Of a stretch of DNA of 64,000 nt, positions 41,745-51,161 are shown piece after piece (positions within the stretch are counted from its first letter, which is position 1; the number at the start of each line of letters is the position of its first letter). The notes below the pieces were generated by a model. It was not told the DNA's origin, did no database searches, and worked only from the letters and a program-made list of their open reading frames with translations. The translations under genes were made by a program, and so were the position numbers. This stretch comes from an uncultured Lachnospiraceae bacterium (lineage in GTDB: Bacteria > Bacillota > Clostridia > Lachnospirales > Lachnospiraceae). The stretch lies in contig CAJTMC010000012.1 in NCBI GenBank assembly GCA_910577115.1, positions 32,754 through 96,753 of the forward strand, read 5' to 3'.

Positions 41745-43492
41745 CAGTTGTCACCTCCGTTCTCATCAAAATCGGCGTTGCCGCCCGTCTGCGATTCAAA
41801 TACTTCTCTGTAAATATCGCTTGTTTCCAAAAGCTGCTCATGTGTATCAAAAGCCGTCACCATACCGTTATCCATAACAATAATACGGTCGGCATTCTGC
41901 ACACTGCTGACTCTCTGCGCAATAATCAGTTTCGTCGTATCAGGGATTTCTTCCGCAAACGCCTTTCTGATTTTCGCGTCCGTAGCCGTATCCACCGCGC
42001 TTGTGCTGTCGTCTAAAATCAGGATTTTCGGCTTTTTCAAAAGCGCTCTTGCAATACAAAGCCGCTGCTTTTGCCCGCCGGATACGTTAGAACCGCCCTG
42101 CTCAATATGCGTATCATATTTTTCGGGCATCTTCTGAATAAACTCGTCTGCACACGCAAGCTGACATGCCCTGATACATTCCTCCAATGTGGCGTCTTTA
42201 TTTCCCCACCGCAGATTTTCGAGAATGCTTCCGCTAAACAGCACATTCTTTTGCAAAACAACAGACACCTGATTTCTGAGTGCCTCCATATCGTATTCCT
42301 TGACGTTTCGTCCGCCTACCAAAAGTATTCCTTCCGTAACATCGTAAAGGCGGCTGATCAGGTTTACAAGGCTTGATTTTGCACTTCCCGTTCCGCCGAT
42401 AACACCGATTGTTTCACCCGACTTAATATCAAGATTAATATTTTTTAACACAGGTTTCCCTTCTTTATGGTATGCAAAGCTGACACCCTGAAAGCTGATG
42501 CTGCCGTTCTCCACCTCACTTACAGGATTCGGCGGATTTTCAAGGTCTGATTGTTCCGTAATGACCTCGGCAATACGCTTTGCACTTGCGTAGCTCATTG
42601 TGAGCATGACAAAAATCATTGACAGCATCATCAGGCTCATCAAAATGTTCATGCAATATGCCAAAAGGCTCATCATTTCTCCTGTAGTAAGTCCTCCTGC
42701 CACGATTGTCTTTGCTCCAAGCCATGATAACACGAGAATACAGGTATAGACGGTTGCCTGCATCAGCGGCATATTTAAGACCACAAGCTTTTCTGCGCGC
42801 AGAAACATGTTGTAGATGTTTGCATTCGCTTTGGAAAATTTCCTGGTCTCATAATCCTCCCGCACATACGCTTTTACCACGCGGATTGCCGAAACGTTTT
42901 CCTGCACGCTTGCATTGAGTTCATCATATTTCTCAAAAACCTGCCGGAAATGCTTTGTGGCTTTCGGTATAATAATCCCAAGACAGCACGCCAGAAAAAC
43001 AACGGCCACAAGATAAACCGAAGCAAGTCTTGCGTTGATTGTAAATGCCATAACCATAGCGATAATGATTGATGCCGGAGCACGCATTGCCATTCGCAAA
43101 ATCATCTGATAGGAGTTTTGTATATTTGTGACATCTGTTGTAAGCCTTGTAATCAGACTTGATGTAGAATATTTGTCAATGTTCGAAAAAGAAAAGTTTT
43201 GGATATTTTCAAACATTGCCTTTCTGAGATTTCTTGCAAAGCCTGTCGATGCCTTTGCACCGTACTTTGCCCCCATAATTCCTGCCCACAATCCAATCAG
43301 TGCAGCAATTAGCATATAAATGCCAATCTTATAGATATGCCCCATATCCCCTGTATTGACGCCATCGTCAATAATGGACGCCATCAGCAGCGGAATAATC
43401 ATTTCCATGATAACCTCTAAAACCATGAAAACGGGCGTAAGCAGGGAAGCTTTTTTAAATTCCTTAATTTGTGCGCCTAATACTTTTAGCAT
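41744..43492 (-). CDS. ABC exporter half-transporter, degenerate ATPase site
   Basis: The 582-residue protein has six transmembrane helices and an ATPase domain with Walker A GGTGSAKSSL (Ala in place of the last Gly), signature VSGGQKQRLCIARALL, and Walker B ILILDDSTSAVD with Asp where the catalytic Glu should be. Together with the next gene it forms a heterodimer with one active and one weak site, like TM287/288 or BmrCD. GAAAGGAA is upstream of the ATG. A promoter with TTGACA lies 65 bases before the start. Confidence 0.94.
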   Translation of the reverse strand: MLKVLGAQIKEFKKASLLTPVFMVLEVIMEMIIPLLMASIIDDGVNTGDMGHIYKIGIYMLIAALIGLWAGIMGAKYGAKASTGFARNLRKAMFENIQNFSFSNIDKYSTSSLITRLTTDVTNIQNSYQMILRMAMRAPASIIIAMVMAFTINARLASVYLVAVVFLACCLGIIIPKATKHFRQVFEKYDELNASVQENVSAIRVVKAYVREDYETRKFSKANANIYNMFLRAEKLVVLNMPLMQATVYTCILVLSWLGAKTIVAGGLTTGEMMSLLAYCMNILMSLMMLSMIFVMLTMSYASAKRIAEVITEQSDLENPPNPVSEVENGSISFQGVSFAYHKEGKPVLKNINLDIKSGETIGVIGGTGSAKSSLVNLISRLYDVTEGILLVGGRNVKEYDMEALRNQVSVVLQKNVLFSGSILENLRWGNKDATLEECIRACQLACADEFIQKMPEKYDTHIEQGGSNVSGGQKQRLCIARALLKKPKILILDDSTSAVDTATDAKIRKAFAEEIPDTTKLIIAQRVSSVQNADRIIVMDNGMVTAFDTHEQLLETSDIYREVFESQTGGNADFDENGGDN

Positions 43493-43535
43493 AGAATTCT
43501 TCCTTTCTTCACTTATTCATTCACAACTGTCTAAT

Positions 43536-43564
43536 ATTGTGTTCTCATAAATTTTTAATGTCAA
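43536..43564 (-). promoter_or_regulatory. Promoter of the ABC exporter pair
   Basis: On the minus strand, TTGACA (43559-43564) and CACAAT (43536-43541) have a 17-base spacer. Confidence 0.5.
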
Positions 43565-43616
43565 CACCTGTTATATTTTTTCATTCTTTTTTAAGATTTC
43601 CATTACCAAAATATCC

Positions 43617-44120
43617 TTAAAATTTCCGAAGCTCAATGGAGTCGTCGTCCGGCGCGTTCTCCACCGATTTTACCACCACATCATACCCAAACTCAGCGTT
43701 TACCTGCACATGTACGGTATCTCCGCATTTATGTCCCACAAGCGATTTTCCAATCGGCGACTCAATACTGATAAGCCCCTTTAGCGGATTATTCCTTACA
43801 GTCGTAACAAGCCTGTAGGTTTCCGTTGTACCGTCCTCCATAAATGCTACCTCTACAATTTTATTCAGCCCGATTTCGTCGTCCGCTGCGTCATCTTCTA
43901 TGATTTCTGCGGTTTTTATCATTTTCTCTAAGTAACGGATACGGCTTTCGTTCTGATTTTTATACTTCTTTGCAGCATAATACTCAAAATTTTCACTCAA
44001 ATCCCCCTGTGCCCTTGCCTCTTTTACCGCCTCAATCGCCTCTTTTCTGATGACGAGCTTTCTATGCTCAATCTCCTCTTCCATTTTCCGAATATCATTT
44101 CTAGTCAGTCTGTCATTCAT
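43617..44120 (-). CDS. greA: Transcription elongation factor GreA
   Basis: The 167-residue factor rescues backtracked RNA polymerase by stimulating transcript cleavage. It has the N-terminal coiled coil with the acidic tip (EARAQGDLSENFEYYAAK) and the C-terminal FKBP-like domain (SIESPIGKSLVGHKCGD). The ATG at 44120 has GGAGG five bases upstream; the longer frame to 44162 lacks a site. The C terminus has a few additional acidic residues (NAPDDDSIELRKF). A GreB-like assignment is less likely. Confidence 0.93.
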   Translation of the reverse strand: MNDRLTRNDIRKMEEEIEHRKLVIRKEAIEAVKEARAQGDLSENFEYYAAKKYKNQNESRIRYLEKMIKTAEIIEDDAADDEIGLNKIVEVAFMEDGTTETYRLVTTVRNNPLKGLISIESPIGKSLVGHKCGDTVHVQVNAEFGYDVVVKSVENAPDDDSIELRKF

Positions 44121-44435
44121 TGTTAACCTCCATTTGTCCACAACCTGCAAACTTGTGGCCACACATTCCCTTTTTCTATCTGTTTTTCATATGCTGCCGC
44201 AGTATCATTTACGGATATTTTTTTAGTTTGCCAAAATATTCCACATTTTGCAAGTGCATTTTCTCAAATATTATATGAATTTCTTTTGTCTTCATATATT
44301 TTTTATAGAATTTTTATGTAATCTTGCTTTTTATTTTATAATCTGCTATGATTTATCTATCTATAAGATTGTCAATTTTATGTCAATCAAAAAACAAAGG
44401 AAATAAAGTTAATTCCTTAAGAATGGAGGATTTGT
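44121..44435. other. Divergent promoter region greA/MFS gene
   Basis: AT-rich. It holds the MFS promoter (44324-44352) and, just upstream of greA, a hairpin CCACAA...TTGTGG (44135-44155). I see no other feature. Confidence 0.5.
44324..44352 (+). promoter_or_regulatory. Promoter of the MFS gene
   Basis: TTGCTT and TATGAT are 17 bases apart, about 80 bases before the ATG. Confidence 0.6.
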
Positions 44436-45764
44436 ATGAAAGTACAAAACAAATGGATACGTGCAGCAATTCCTGCATTGTTACTCCACTGCAGTATCGG
44501 TACCGTATACTGCTGGTCAATTTTCAGTCAGGAAATCGCTGACTACATCGGTTTCTCAAAGGGCGCTACAGAATGGGCATTTAGCTTCGCAATCTTTTTC
44601 CTTGGTATGTCTGCCGCATTTCTCGGCAATATCGTTGAAAAAGACATTCACCGCTCTTCCCTGATTGCCGCAATCTGCTTTGCAGGCGGTATGGCGGGCA
44701 CAGGATTCTTTATTTGGTACGGCGGAAACAATCCCGGAAGCGTACTCGCACTGATTGGTATTTATGTGTGCTACGGCTTTATCATGGGCGTCGGTCTCGG
44801 TACGGGATACCTTTCACCGGTAAAAACGCTGATGCTTTGGTTTAGCGACCGCAAAGGTCTTGCAACCGGGCTTGCCGTTGCAGGATTTGGCGCGGCAAAG
44901 GCAATCGCAAGCCCGATTATGCAGGCGCTGCTTGATTCACTTGGCGACGGCGGGATCTACAAGATGTTTTTTATTCTCGCATGCGTTTATTTTGTGATGA
45001 TGTTTGTCGGACATCTTCTCCTTGCGAAGCCCGAAGGCTGGCATGAGCCGTCCGGCGCGGACAAGGGACCGAGCGCAATTGATGTGATTAAGACAAAGCC
45101 CGTCGTATTTGTCGGCATCTGGCTGATGTTTTATTTAAACATCACCTGCGGTCTTGCACTCATTTCGCAGGAAAAAATGATTATCAAGTGTATCGGCCTT
45201 GGTGCAATGGCAGGCGTGCTTTCTTCCGTAACTGCTGTATTTAACGCAGGCGGACGTCTCGGGTTCTCCGCATGGGCGGACAAGATGAAAGACAGGAATA
45301 CGGTTTATAAGATTATCTTTATCATGTCGATTGTCGTAACGCTGCTTGCGATTTTTACACAGGCAATTACAAAACAGGGCGACAACGTGTTGAATGACAT
45401 GCCGACAAGCGCACTGCTCACGATTATCGTTTTGGTTCTGCTCTTTGCAGTCAACGCAGGCTACGGCGGCGGTTTCAGCAACGTGCCTACTCTGCTCTCG
45501 GATCACTACGGCATGGGAAATATCAGCGCAATCCATGGTATCACGCTTTCTGCATGGGCGATTGCGGGACTTACGGGAAATCAGGTCGCAACTTTTATTG
45601 TAAACAAGGTTGGCGAATGGAGTACCATTTTAGTGGACGGTCATGAATATGAAATCAACCCGACCGGATATCAGGCAGTGCTCTATCTGACGATTGTGCT
45701 TTATGCTATTTCACTGCTTTCAAGCCTGTTCCTTGTGACTTCATCGGCAGAGAAAAAAGCGTAA
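44436..45764 (+). CDS. MFS transporter, oxalate/formate antiporter (OFA) family
   Basis: The 442-residue protein has twelve predicted membrane helices. IPALLLHCSIGTVYCWSIF near the start, GVGLGTGYLSPVKTLMLWFSDRKGLATGLAV and a C-terminal NVPTLLSDHYG are typical for the OFA family, which moves small carboxylates in exchange or symport. The true substrate is unknown and oxalate should not be assumed. It has its own promoter, GGAGG before the ATG and a strong terminator, so it is a single-gene unit. Confidence 0.92.
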   Translation: MKVQNKWIRAAIPALLLHCSIGTVYCWSIFSQEIADYIGFSKGATEWAFSFAIFFLGMSAAFLGNIVEKDIHRSSLIAAICFAGGMAGTGFFIWYGGNNPGSVLALIGIYVCYGFIMGVGLGTGYLSPVKTLMLWFSDRKGLATGLAVAGFGAAKAIASPIMQALLDSLGDGGIYKMFFILACVYFVMMFVGHLLLAKPEGWHEPSGADKGPSAIDVIKTKPVVFVGIWLMFYLNITCGLALISQEKMIIKCIGLGAMAGVLSSVTAVFNAGGRLGFSAWADKMKDRNTVYKIIFIMSIVVTLLAIFTQAITKQGDNVLNDMPTSALLTIIVLVLLFAVNAGYGGGFSNVPTLLSDHYGMGNISAIHGITLSAWAIAGLTGNQVATFIVNKVGEWSTILVDGHEYEINPTGYQAVLYLTIVLYAISLLSSLFLVTSSAEKKA

Positions 45765-45789
45765 GAATTGTTCTATGGGATAGCATTTT

Positions 45790-45830
45790 AAAGGTGTAAA
45801 GTCTTGTCATTTATAAGACTTTACACCTTT
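45790..45830. terminator. Terminator after the MFS gene
   Basis: A perfect 16-bp stem, AAAGGTGTAAAGTCTT with its complement, followed by CTATTTTTAT. It can also serve lysA from the other side. Confidence 0.92.
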
Positions 45831-45869
45831 CTATTTTTATAATAATTCAATTGTTACTGTAAAGCCTTA

Positions 45870-47141
45870 TTAAAATCCAAGCTTTTTATAAATCTCAAAT
45901 GCATCAAACGTCGCAAAATAATCCTTTGGCGTTTCCGCGCGACGGATTAGCTGCACGCTTCCGTTCTCCTTAAGCAGCAGTTCCGCGGACTTTAACTTTC
46001 CGTTATAGTTGTAGCCCATTGCAAAGCCATGCGCTCCCGTATCATGGATTGCGAGATAATCACCGATTTCAATTTTCGGCAGCATTCTGTCCACCGCAAA
46101 TTTGTCATTATTTTCACAAAGCGAGCCCGTCACGTCATACTTATGGTCGCATGGCTCATTCTCCTTTCCGAGCACTGTGATATGATGATACGCGCCATAC
46201 ATCGCAGGACGCATCAGGTTTACGGCACACGCGTCCACGCCGATGTACTCCTTGTGTGTATGTTTCTCATGAATTGCCTGAACCACAAGATGTCCGTATG
46301 GCCCCATCATAAAGCGCCCAAGCTCCGTATAAATCGCCACATCACCCATTCCGGCAGGCAAGAGCACCTCCTCGTAAACTTTTCTCACGCCCTCCCCGAT
46401 TGCCCTGATGTCGTTTGGCTCCTGATCGGGTCTGTACGGAATGCCGATACCGCCTGAGAGGTTGATAAACCTGACGCTTACGCCAACCTCCTCCTTTAGC
46501 TTCACCGCCGTATCAAAAAGCGTTTTCGCAAGCGTCGGATAATATTCGTTTGTGACCGTATTGCTTGCAAGGAATGAATGAATACCGAAATTTTTCACAC
46601 CTTTTTCTTTTAAAATCCGAAAGCCCTCAAAAAGCTGCTCTGTCGTAAAGCCGTACTTTGCGTCACCCGGATTATCCATAATGTCTGTACTGATTTTGAA
46701 CACCCCGCCCGGATTGTAGCGGCAGGAAAGCGTATCGGGCAGTCTGCCGATTGTTTTCTCCAAAAACGCAATGTGCGTAATATCGTCCAAATTAATCGTT
46801 GCGCCAATCTTTGCCGCATACGCAAACTCTTCCGCAGGCGTATCGTTTGACGAAAACATAATGTCCTCCCCCGACACCCCCATTGCGTCACTCAGCATCA
46901 GCTCCGTAAGCGACGAGCAGTCACAGCCGCAGCCATACTCGCGCAGAATATCAATCAGAAACGGATTGGGCGTCGCCTTTACCGCAAAATATTCCTTAAA
47001 GCCTTTATTCCACGAAAAAGCCTCCTTTAACGCCTTTGCATTCTCTCGAATGCCCTTCTCGTCATAAATATGGAACGGCGTCGGATACGTTTTTACAATC
47101 TCCTCAATCTGTTCCTTTGTTACAAATGCCTCTTTTTTCAT
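45870..47141 (-). CDS. lysA: Diaminopimelate decarboxylase
   Basis: The 423-residue PLP enzyme converts meso-diaminopimelate to lysine. The PLP lysine is in YFAVKATPNP, the glycine loop in INLSGGIGIPYRPDQ, and the cofactor contacts in ELGRFMMGPYGHL and GSLCENNDKFAVDR. It belongs to the branch with about 420 residues common in Clostridia. GAGGAG is four bases before the ATG. The TrmB-like regulator gene ends 20 bases upstream, an unusual partner. Confidence 0.93.
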   Translation of the reverse strand: MKKEAFVTKEQIEEIVKTYPTPFHIYDEKGIRENAKALKEAFSWNKGFKEYFAVKATPNPFLIDILREYGCGCDCSSLTELMLSDAMGVSGEDIMFSSNDTPAEEFAYAAKIGATINLDDITHIAFLEKTIGRLPDTLSCRYNPGGVFKISTDIMDNPGDAKYGFTTEQLFEGFRILKEKGVKNFGIHSFLASNTVTNEYYPTLAKTLFDTAVKLKEEVGVSVRFINLSGGIGIPYRPDQEPNDIRAIGEGVRKVYEEVLLPAGMGDVAIYTELGRFMMGPYGHLVVQAIHEKHTHKEYIGVDACAVNLMRPAMYGAYHHITVLGKENEPCDHKYDVTGSLCENNDKFAVDRMLPKIEIGDYLAIHDTGAHGFAMGYNYNGKLKSAELLLKENGSVQLIRRAETPKDYFATFDAFEIYKKLGF

Positions 47142-47161
47142 CGTTCTCCTCTATGCTCCTT

Positions 47162-47896
47162 TCAAGGTCTGTTTCCTTCTTTTTCGTTTGTCAATTCTAT
47201 CAGTTTGATCTCGTTTCTAAGGGAATCCTTAAAAACATTCACAAAATTTTTCTGTCCGCAGTACAAGCAGCTGTCCGTATCCGAGCCTGTCATCTCGCCC
47301 GTAAGCACATACGCCGAGTCCACAATCAGCCTAAGCTGTGTATCCTGTTTCCCTGTCACATACAAAGTACTTCCCGAAAGTGCAGGCTCTATCTCATCGC
47401 CAAGCAGCAGCACAACCTTTTTACCTTCTGCAATCAACCGCTCCAAACGCGCCCGAAACGGCTCCACATACGGTACGGGAATCGCCAGATAAACGCGGTA
47501 TTCCACGTGTTCAAGCATATTGTAAATCTTATCCATAATATGCTTGTGGCTGCTTATGGTGATGTATCCCTCCGTATTTGGTTCGATCTGCGGCACCTGC
47601 GCCACAAGTTCTCCCTTAAGCCGTTCAAGTTCCCGTATCCTGTTCTGACAAAAATCCGCAACCGAAACCGCCGTATACTTGTTGGTTTCGCCCTCCAAAA
47701 GGTATGCCGCGCCCTCCTCGACAAGTCCCGCCAATGCACTATACACATTCGAGCGCGAAATCCCCGTAAGCTTCGACACCTCATACCCCGACAACTCCTT
47801 GCTGCGCGCAAGGCAAAGATAAATCGACGCCTCCTGCCTTGTCAGTCCGAACTGCAAAAGCTTTTCCGTCAGGATCCCCAAAACGGTACTGTCCAA
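47162..47896 (-). CDS. TrmB-family transcriptional regulator
   Basis: The 244-residue protein has an N-terminal winged helix (LTRQEASIYLCLARSKELSGYEVSKLTG, then GISRSNVYSALAGLVEEGAAYLL) and a C-terminal PLD-like domain found in TrmB proteins (MDKIYNMLEHVEYRVYLAIP). It starts at a TTG with GGGATGG upstream. lysA follows at 20 bases, so the two are probably one operon. TrmB regulators usually sense sugars in archaea; here a role in lysine or cell-wall precursor control is only a guess. Confidence 0.88.
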   Translation of the reverse strand: MDSTVLGILTEKLLQFGLTRQEASIYLCLARSKELSGYEVSKLTGISRSNVYSALAGLVEEGAAYLLEGETNKYTAVSVADFCQNRIRELERLKGELVAQVPQIEPNTEGYITISSHKHIMDKIYNMLEHVEYRVYLAIPVPYVEPFRARLERLIAEGKKVVLLLGDEIEPALSGSTLYVTGKQDTQLRLIVDSAYVLTGEMTGSDTDSCLYCGQKNFVNVFKDSLRNEIKLIELTNEKEGNRP

Positions 47897-48042
47897 CTAC
47901 TTCACCATCCCTTTTTAATGTAGTTCTTTTTAGAAACACTATACTATATGTACATCCAAAAGTCAAGAACGTGGCTTAACATAAAATCTCAAATCCTCAT
48001 GCAATGAGTCCGGACACATCACAATTTTAAACCATACAAACA

Positions 48043-49350
48043 CTATTCCAAATTCCACCCGTCATACGCAAGCAGATACACATCATCCGGCGTCACCCTG
48101 CCTTCCGGCGTAAAAATAATCCAGTCCGTAATCTGCCCGTACGGAAACGTCATCACAGCCCCTGCGTGTAAATCCTTTACATAATACGGCTCCTGCGTCA
48201 GCTCTGCCGTAAACATATCTTTATTCTTTTCCTTTAACTCAAACCAAATGTGCTCAAAGCTGTTGCCCTCTTCCTTAAATTCCTCGTCAACCTCAAGTCC
48301 GACCTTTACAAGGATATTAATTTTCTCCCTGCCAAACATTTTCAGCATATAGTCCAAGCGCTCCGCCGCAAGCCGCCGCATTCTGTCCGTTTCCTGATTG
48401 GTCAGCATGTAAATCGGATTTTCGTTTAAATATTCGTCGAACACGCTCACTTCACAGTATTGCTTTTTGTCCATTGATTCCGGAGTCGGATAGCAGAAAA
48501 TCACGTCCGTATTCTGGTTGTGGCTCTCCTTCCGGTCTCCCGCGCCGCCTAAGATACCTGACGGATATTTCTTCACCGCCTCTTTCCAATTGACCACCGT
48601 CGCCATCAGAGGAATTTCATTTGTCACCATCGCAAGGTACATCGGCTCCTTCTCCTCAAGCGCTTCCCCCTGCTCAAGCAGCCGCTTTGCCATTGTCTCA
48701 ATAATATTGTAATGGTCATTATATGTATCCTTCGTGGAATTTAAAATTTCCAGCTCGGGAAGTCCGCATCGGTTCATTCCATGACTATGCAGCCATACCT
48801 CGTCAGTATCGCCCGATACTGCCTGCACCGTAAAAATATACCGCGGAGAAGGCGGAACATTGGACTTTGCGGCAAGCGCAACCCATTTTCCCGAAAGCAC
48901 TTTCTCGGAGCTTCCGTCAAGCACCGCAAGACAGTCCGGAAGCATCGCACTGATTAATTTAAGCTGCGTATGATACGAATCCAAAATATGCTCATCAAAC
49001 AGCATTTCCACAATCAATCCTTTTTTCTGCTGTTGAATTGCCTCAATGTCAATGTCGCGGAAAAAATGCTGGATGCGGAACATCTCCGGTATCTCGACCT
49101 CTGTTGTATCAAGGCGTACCGTATACTCCAAATCGCCTGATGCAACCCTCAGCACAAGCCCGTTCTCTGTCTGTTTGCTATCCTTTAACGTTACATAGTC
49201 CGACGTCTTTAACCGTTCTGTCAAAATCGCAAAATTATCAGCGTCCTCTCCATTCTTTGGAATTGCAATCATAAACGAAGTTTCTTTTTCCCATTCTTCC
49301 TTTTTCTTACTCTCCTTACGTCCCCCAAATAAATTGCCAAATAGTGCCAT
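48043..49350 (-). CDS. DUF4026/DUF2314-like protein
   Basis: The 435-residue cytosolic protein begins ALFGNLFGGRKESKKKEE and ends with HIWFELKEKNKDMFTAELTQEP and YVKDLHAGAVMTFP, the pattern of a DUF2314 domain; the middle resembles DUF4026. These families are of unknown function and are assigned from memory. The ATG at 49350 has AAAGGAGG seven bases upstream; the frame runs open to 49467. It is a single gene between the TrmB-lysA pair and the divergent GGDEF gene. Confidence 0.82.
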   Translation of the reverse strand: MALFGNLFGGRKESKKKEEWEKETSFMIAIPKNGEDADNFAILTERLKTSDYVTLKDSKQTENGLVLRVASGDLEYTVRLDTTEVEIPEMFRIQHFFRDIDIEAIQQQKKGLIVEMLFDEHILDSYHTQLKLISAMLPDCLAVLDGSSEKVLSGKWVALAAKSNVPPSPRYIFTVQAVSGDTDEVWLHSHGMNRCGLPELEILNSTKDTYNDHYNIIETMAKRLLEQGEALEEKEPMYLAMVTNEIPLMATVVNWKEAVKKYPSGILGGAGDRKESHNQNTDVIFCYPTPESMDKKQYCEVSVFDEYLNENPIYMLTNQETDRMRRLAAERLDYMLKMFGREKINILVKVGLEVDEEFKEEGNSFEHIWFELKEKNKDMFTAELTQEPYYVKDLHAGAVMTFPYGQITDWIIFTPEGRVTPDDVYLLAYDGWNLE

Positions 49351-49494
49351 CTGTGTTCCTCCTTTTACGTTTTGTAATATATCTTCATTGTATCTGTCCT
49401 GGCAGATTTTGGCAAGTTTTTTACATGCGCTGCATTTTTCATTTTGTATATATATGCATTTTGTCAAAAATTTAGCAAATAAAGTAGTTACAAA

Positions 49495-49523
49495 TTGATG
49501 AAATTAGTTTATAATAATATTAT
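49495..49523 (+). promoter_or_regulatory. Promoter of the GGDEF gene
   Basis: TTGATG and TATTAT are 17 bases apart. The leader of about 65 bases contains CTGCGG (49543) pairing with CCGCAG (49573) next to the ribosome binding site, but does not match a c-di-GMP riboswitch. Confidence 0.55.
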
Positions 49524-49593
49524 ACATACATTATAGCAAAACCTGCGGTAACAACCAGCACCTCAGATGCCGCCGCAGTAAGGAGGGTAAAGA

Positions 49594-51036
49594 ATGAACG
49601 AATTGTCGAAATTTGCCAAAGATTTTATTTCTCTTTCTGAAAATGCAATGTTTTACTATAATTGCGAGACAAACGAATTCAGATTATTTTGGATAAACTA
49701 CGAACGAATGGTTGACATTGCAAATATGGACTTTGACGACTGGGCTGACGAAGCCTTGTCCGAAAACAAAATTGCAGATGAAGATATTTCCATATTCAAA
49801 ATTTTCTGCAATTCCATAAAAAGCTGTATTGCAAAAGGAACTTACTCATTCCACAGCAGTCTTATCTCACCTGATGATGCCATCGTATCCTGTAAAGTCA
49901 GCTTTGTTCCGAAAAAATATGAAGATGCACAATATGTTCTTGGAGAATGGCATATCCTGAGTGATTTCACAGGGGATACAGTTGATCACTATACGTCCGG
50001 ACATTATGCCGATCCGTTGACAGGTCTTTTCAATCAGACTTCCATTGTAGATTATGCGAGGAAACGGTTGGAGAATACAAACTTTGATCAGTCAGCGCTG
50101 ATTTTGCTAAATTTAGATAATTTCAGCCGCATTAACAGCATCTATGGTCATAAGTTCGGTGACCGTGTGCTGCAATCCGTTGCAGAGGTTATTCGGGGCG
50201 CTATCGGTTCTAATGGTGTTGAAGGCCGAATGGCAGGGGACGAATTTATGATTGTCTTAAACGATGCCGGTGACGAGCTGATTATCAGAAATTATCTCCG
50301 GACAATAAAAACCAACATTCGAACACTGTTTCCGGAAACACTTGGCGATGACAGAATTACCTGCTCTATGGGGATTTCAAGAAGCCGTATCAACTCCAAC
50401 ATCTATGATGAGCTTTACAAAATTGCAGAACGTGTTTTGTACATAGCAAAGCAGAAAGGCAAAAACCGCTACATCATCTACAAACCTGAAATGCATGGCC
50501 AAATTCTCACAGACAGCTTTGATGCAGACTATAATATCGGCATCGAAAAGGTTTATTCCGACGTTGATTTATATAAAACCGCAAAACTTTTGTCAAAGCT
50601 TGTTACCGATGGTCCTCAAATGCTTCAAAGTCTGCTGGAACAGCTGACGCGTGCGCTGATGTTTGACAGGGTAACAATATTTTGGGGCAAAAACTATGAT
50701 ATGATCGCCACAAGCAATCCTGATCTGTATGATGCTGATGTATATCCCCAAATTTTAGACAACGGATACTACTTTAATCAATTTAGTGACGATATGCTTT
50801 TGATCGGAAATATCAATTTAATAAAAGGCAGCATGCCCGATGTATTCAACTTTTTACAGGGACTTGGCATTTCAAGCACAATGCAGCATCTTCTCAGAAA
50901 CGAAAAAGGACATGTATACGGCTTAGTCATTGCAGACGAATGTCAGGCAAACCGCGCCTTTCCGCAGGTTGCAGTGCAGACCTTTTCATTGATCTGCAAG
51001 GTAATCAACAGTGTCCTTTTAAAAGCAGAGCCATAG
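49594..51036 (+). CDS. GGDEF-domain diguanylate cyclase-like protein with GAF-like end
   Basis: The 480-residue soluble protein has a PAS-like N-terminal part (about 1-135), a GGDEF domain (about 145-305; DPLTGLFNQTSIVDYAR, LLNLDNFSRINSIYGH, and AGDEF as the signature) and a GAF-like C-terminal part (about 330-480). AGDEF is compatible with cyclase activity in other proteins. There is no RxxD inhibitory site five residues before it. It has no membrane segment. AGGAGGG precedes the ATG and a strong terminator follows. Confidence 0.9.
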   Translation: MNELSKFAKDFISLSENAMFYYNCETNEFRLFWINYERMVDIANMDFDDWADEALSENKIADEDISIFKIFCNSIKSCIAKGTYSFHSSLISPDDAIVSCKVSFVPKKYEDAQYVLGEWHILSDFTGDTVDHYTSGHYADPLTGLFNQTSIVDYARKRLENTNFDQSALILLNLDNFSRINSIYGHKFGDRVLQSVAEVIRGAIGSNGVEGRMAGDEFMIVLNDAGDELIIRNYLRTIKTNIRTLFPETLGDDRITCSMGISRSRINSNIYDELYKIAERVLYIAKQKGKNRYIIYKPEMHGQILTDSFDADYNIGIEKVYSDVDLYKTAKLLSKLVTDGPQMLQSLLEQLTRALMFDRVTIFWGKNYDMIATSNPDLYDADVYPQILDNGYYFNQFSDDMLLIGNINLIKGSMPDVFNFLQGLGISSTMQHLLRNEKGHVYGLVIADECQANRAFPQVAVQTFSLICKVINSVLLKAEP

Positions 51037-51053
51037 ATAATAATTTTTCTTTG

Positions 51054-51089
51054 AAAAACAGCAGGGTTGTTTTCAACCCTGCTGTTTTT
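51054..51089. terminator. Bidirectional terminator between GGDEF and hybrid kinase genes
   Basis: AAAAACAGCAGGGTTG with its complement CAACCCTGCTGTTTTT across a TTTT loop: a perfect 16-bp stem with A and T ends. Confidence 0.93.
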
Positions 51090-51161
51090 CGATATTTTCA
51101 ATCTTAATCATTTTCTTTCCGTATTTCAGCATGAAAACAGAAAATCATCACATCTTTGCCT

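Noticed and set aside
47036..47923. A 295-codon open frame on the plus strand
   Set aside because: It is antisense to trmB and the 5' end of lysA, both of which have clear motifs.
49524..49593. A c-di-GMP riboswitch before the GGDEF gene
   Set aside because: The leader is short and lacks the conserved GEMM core; only a 6-bp stem is present.
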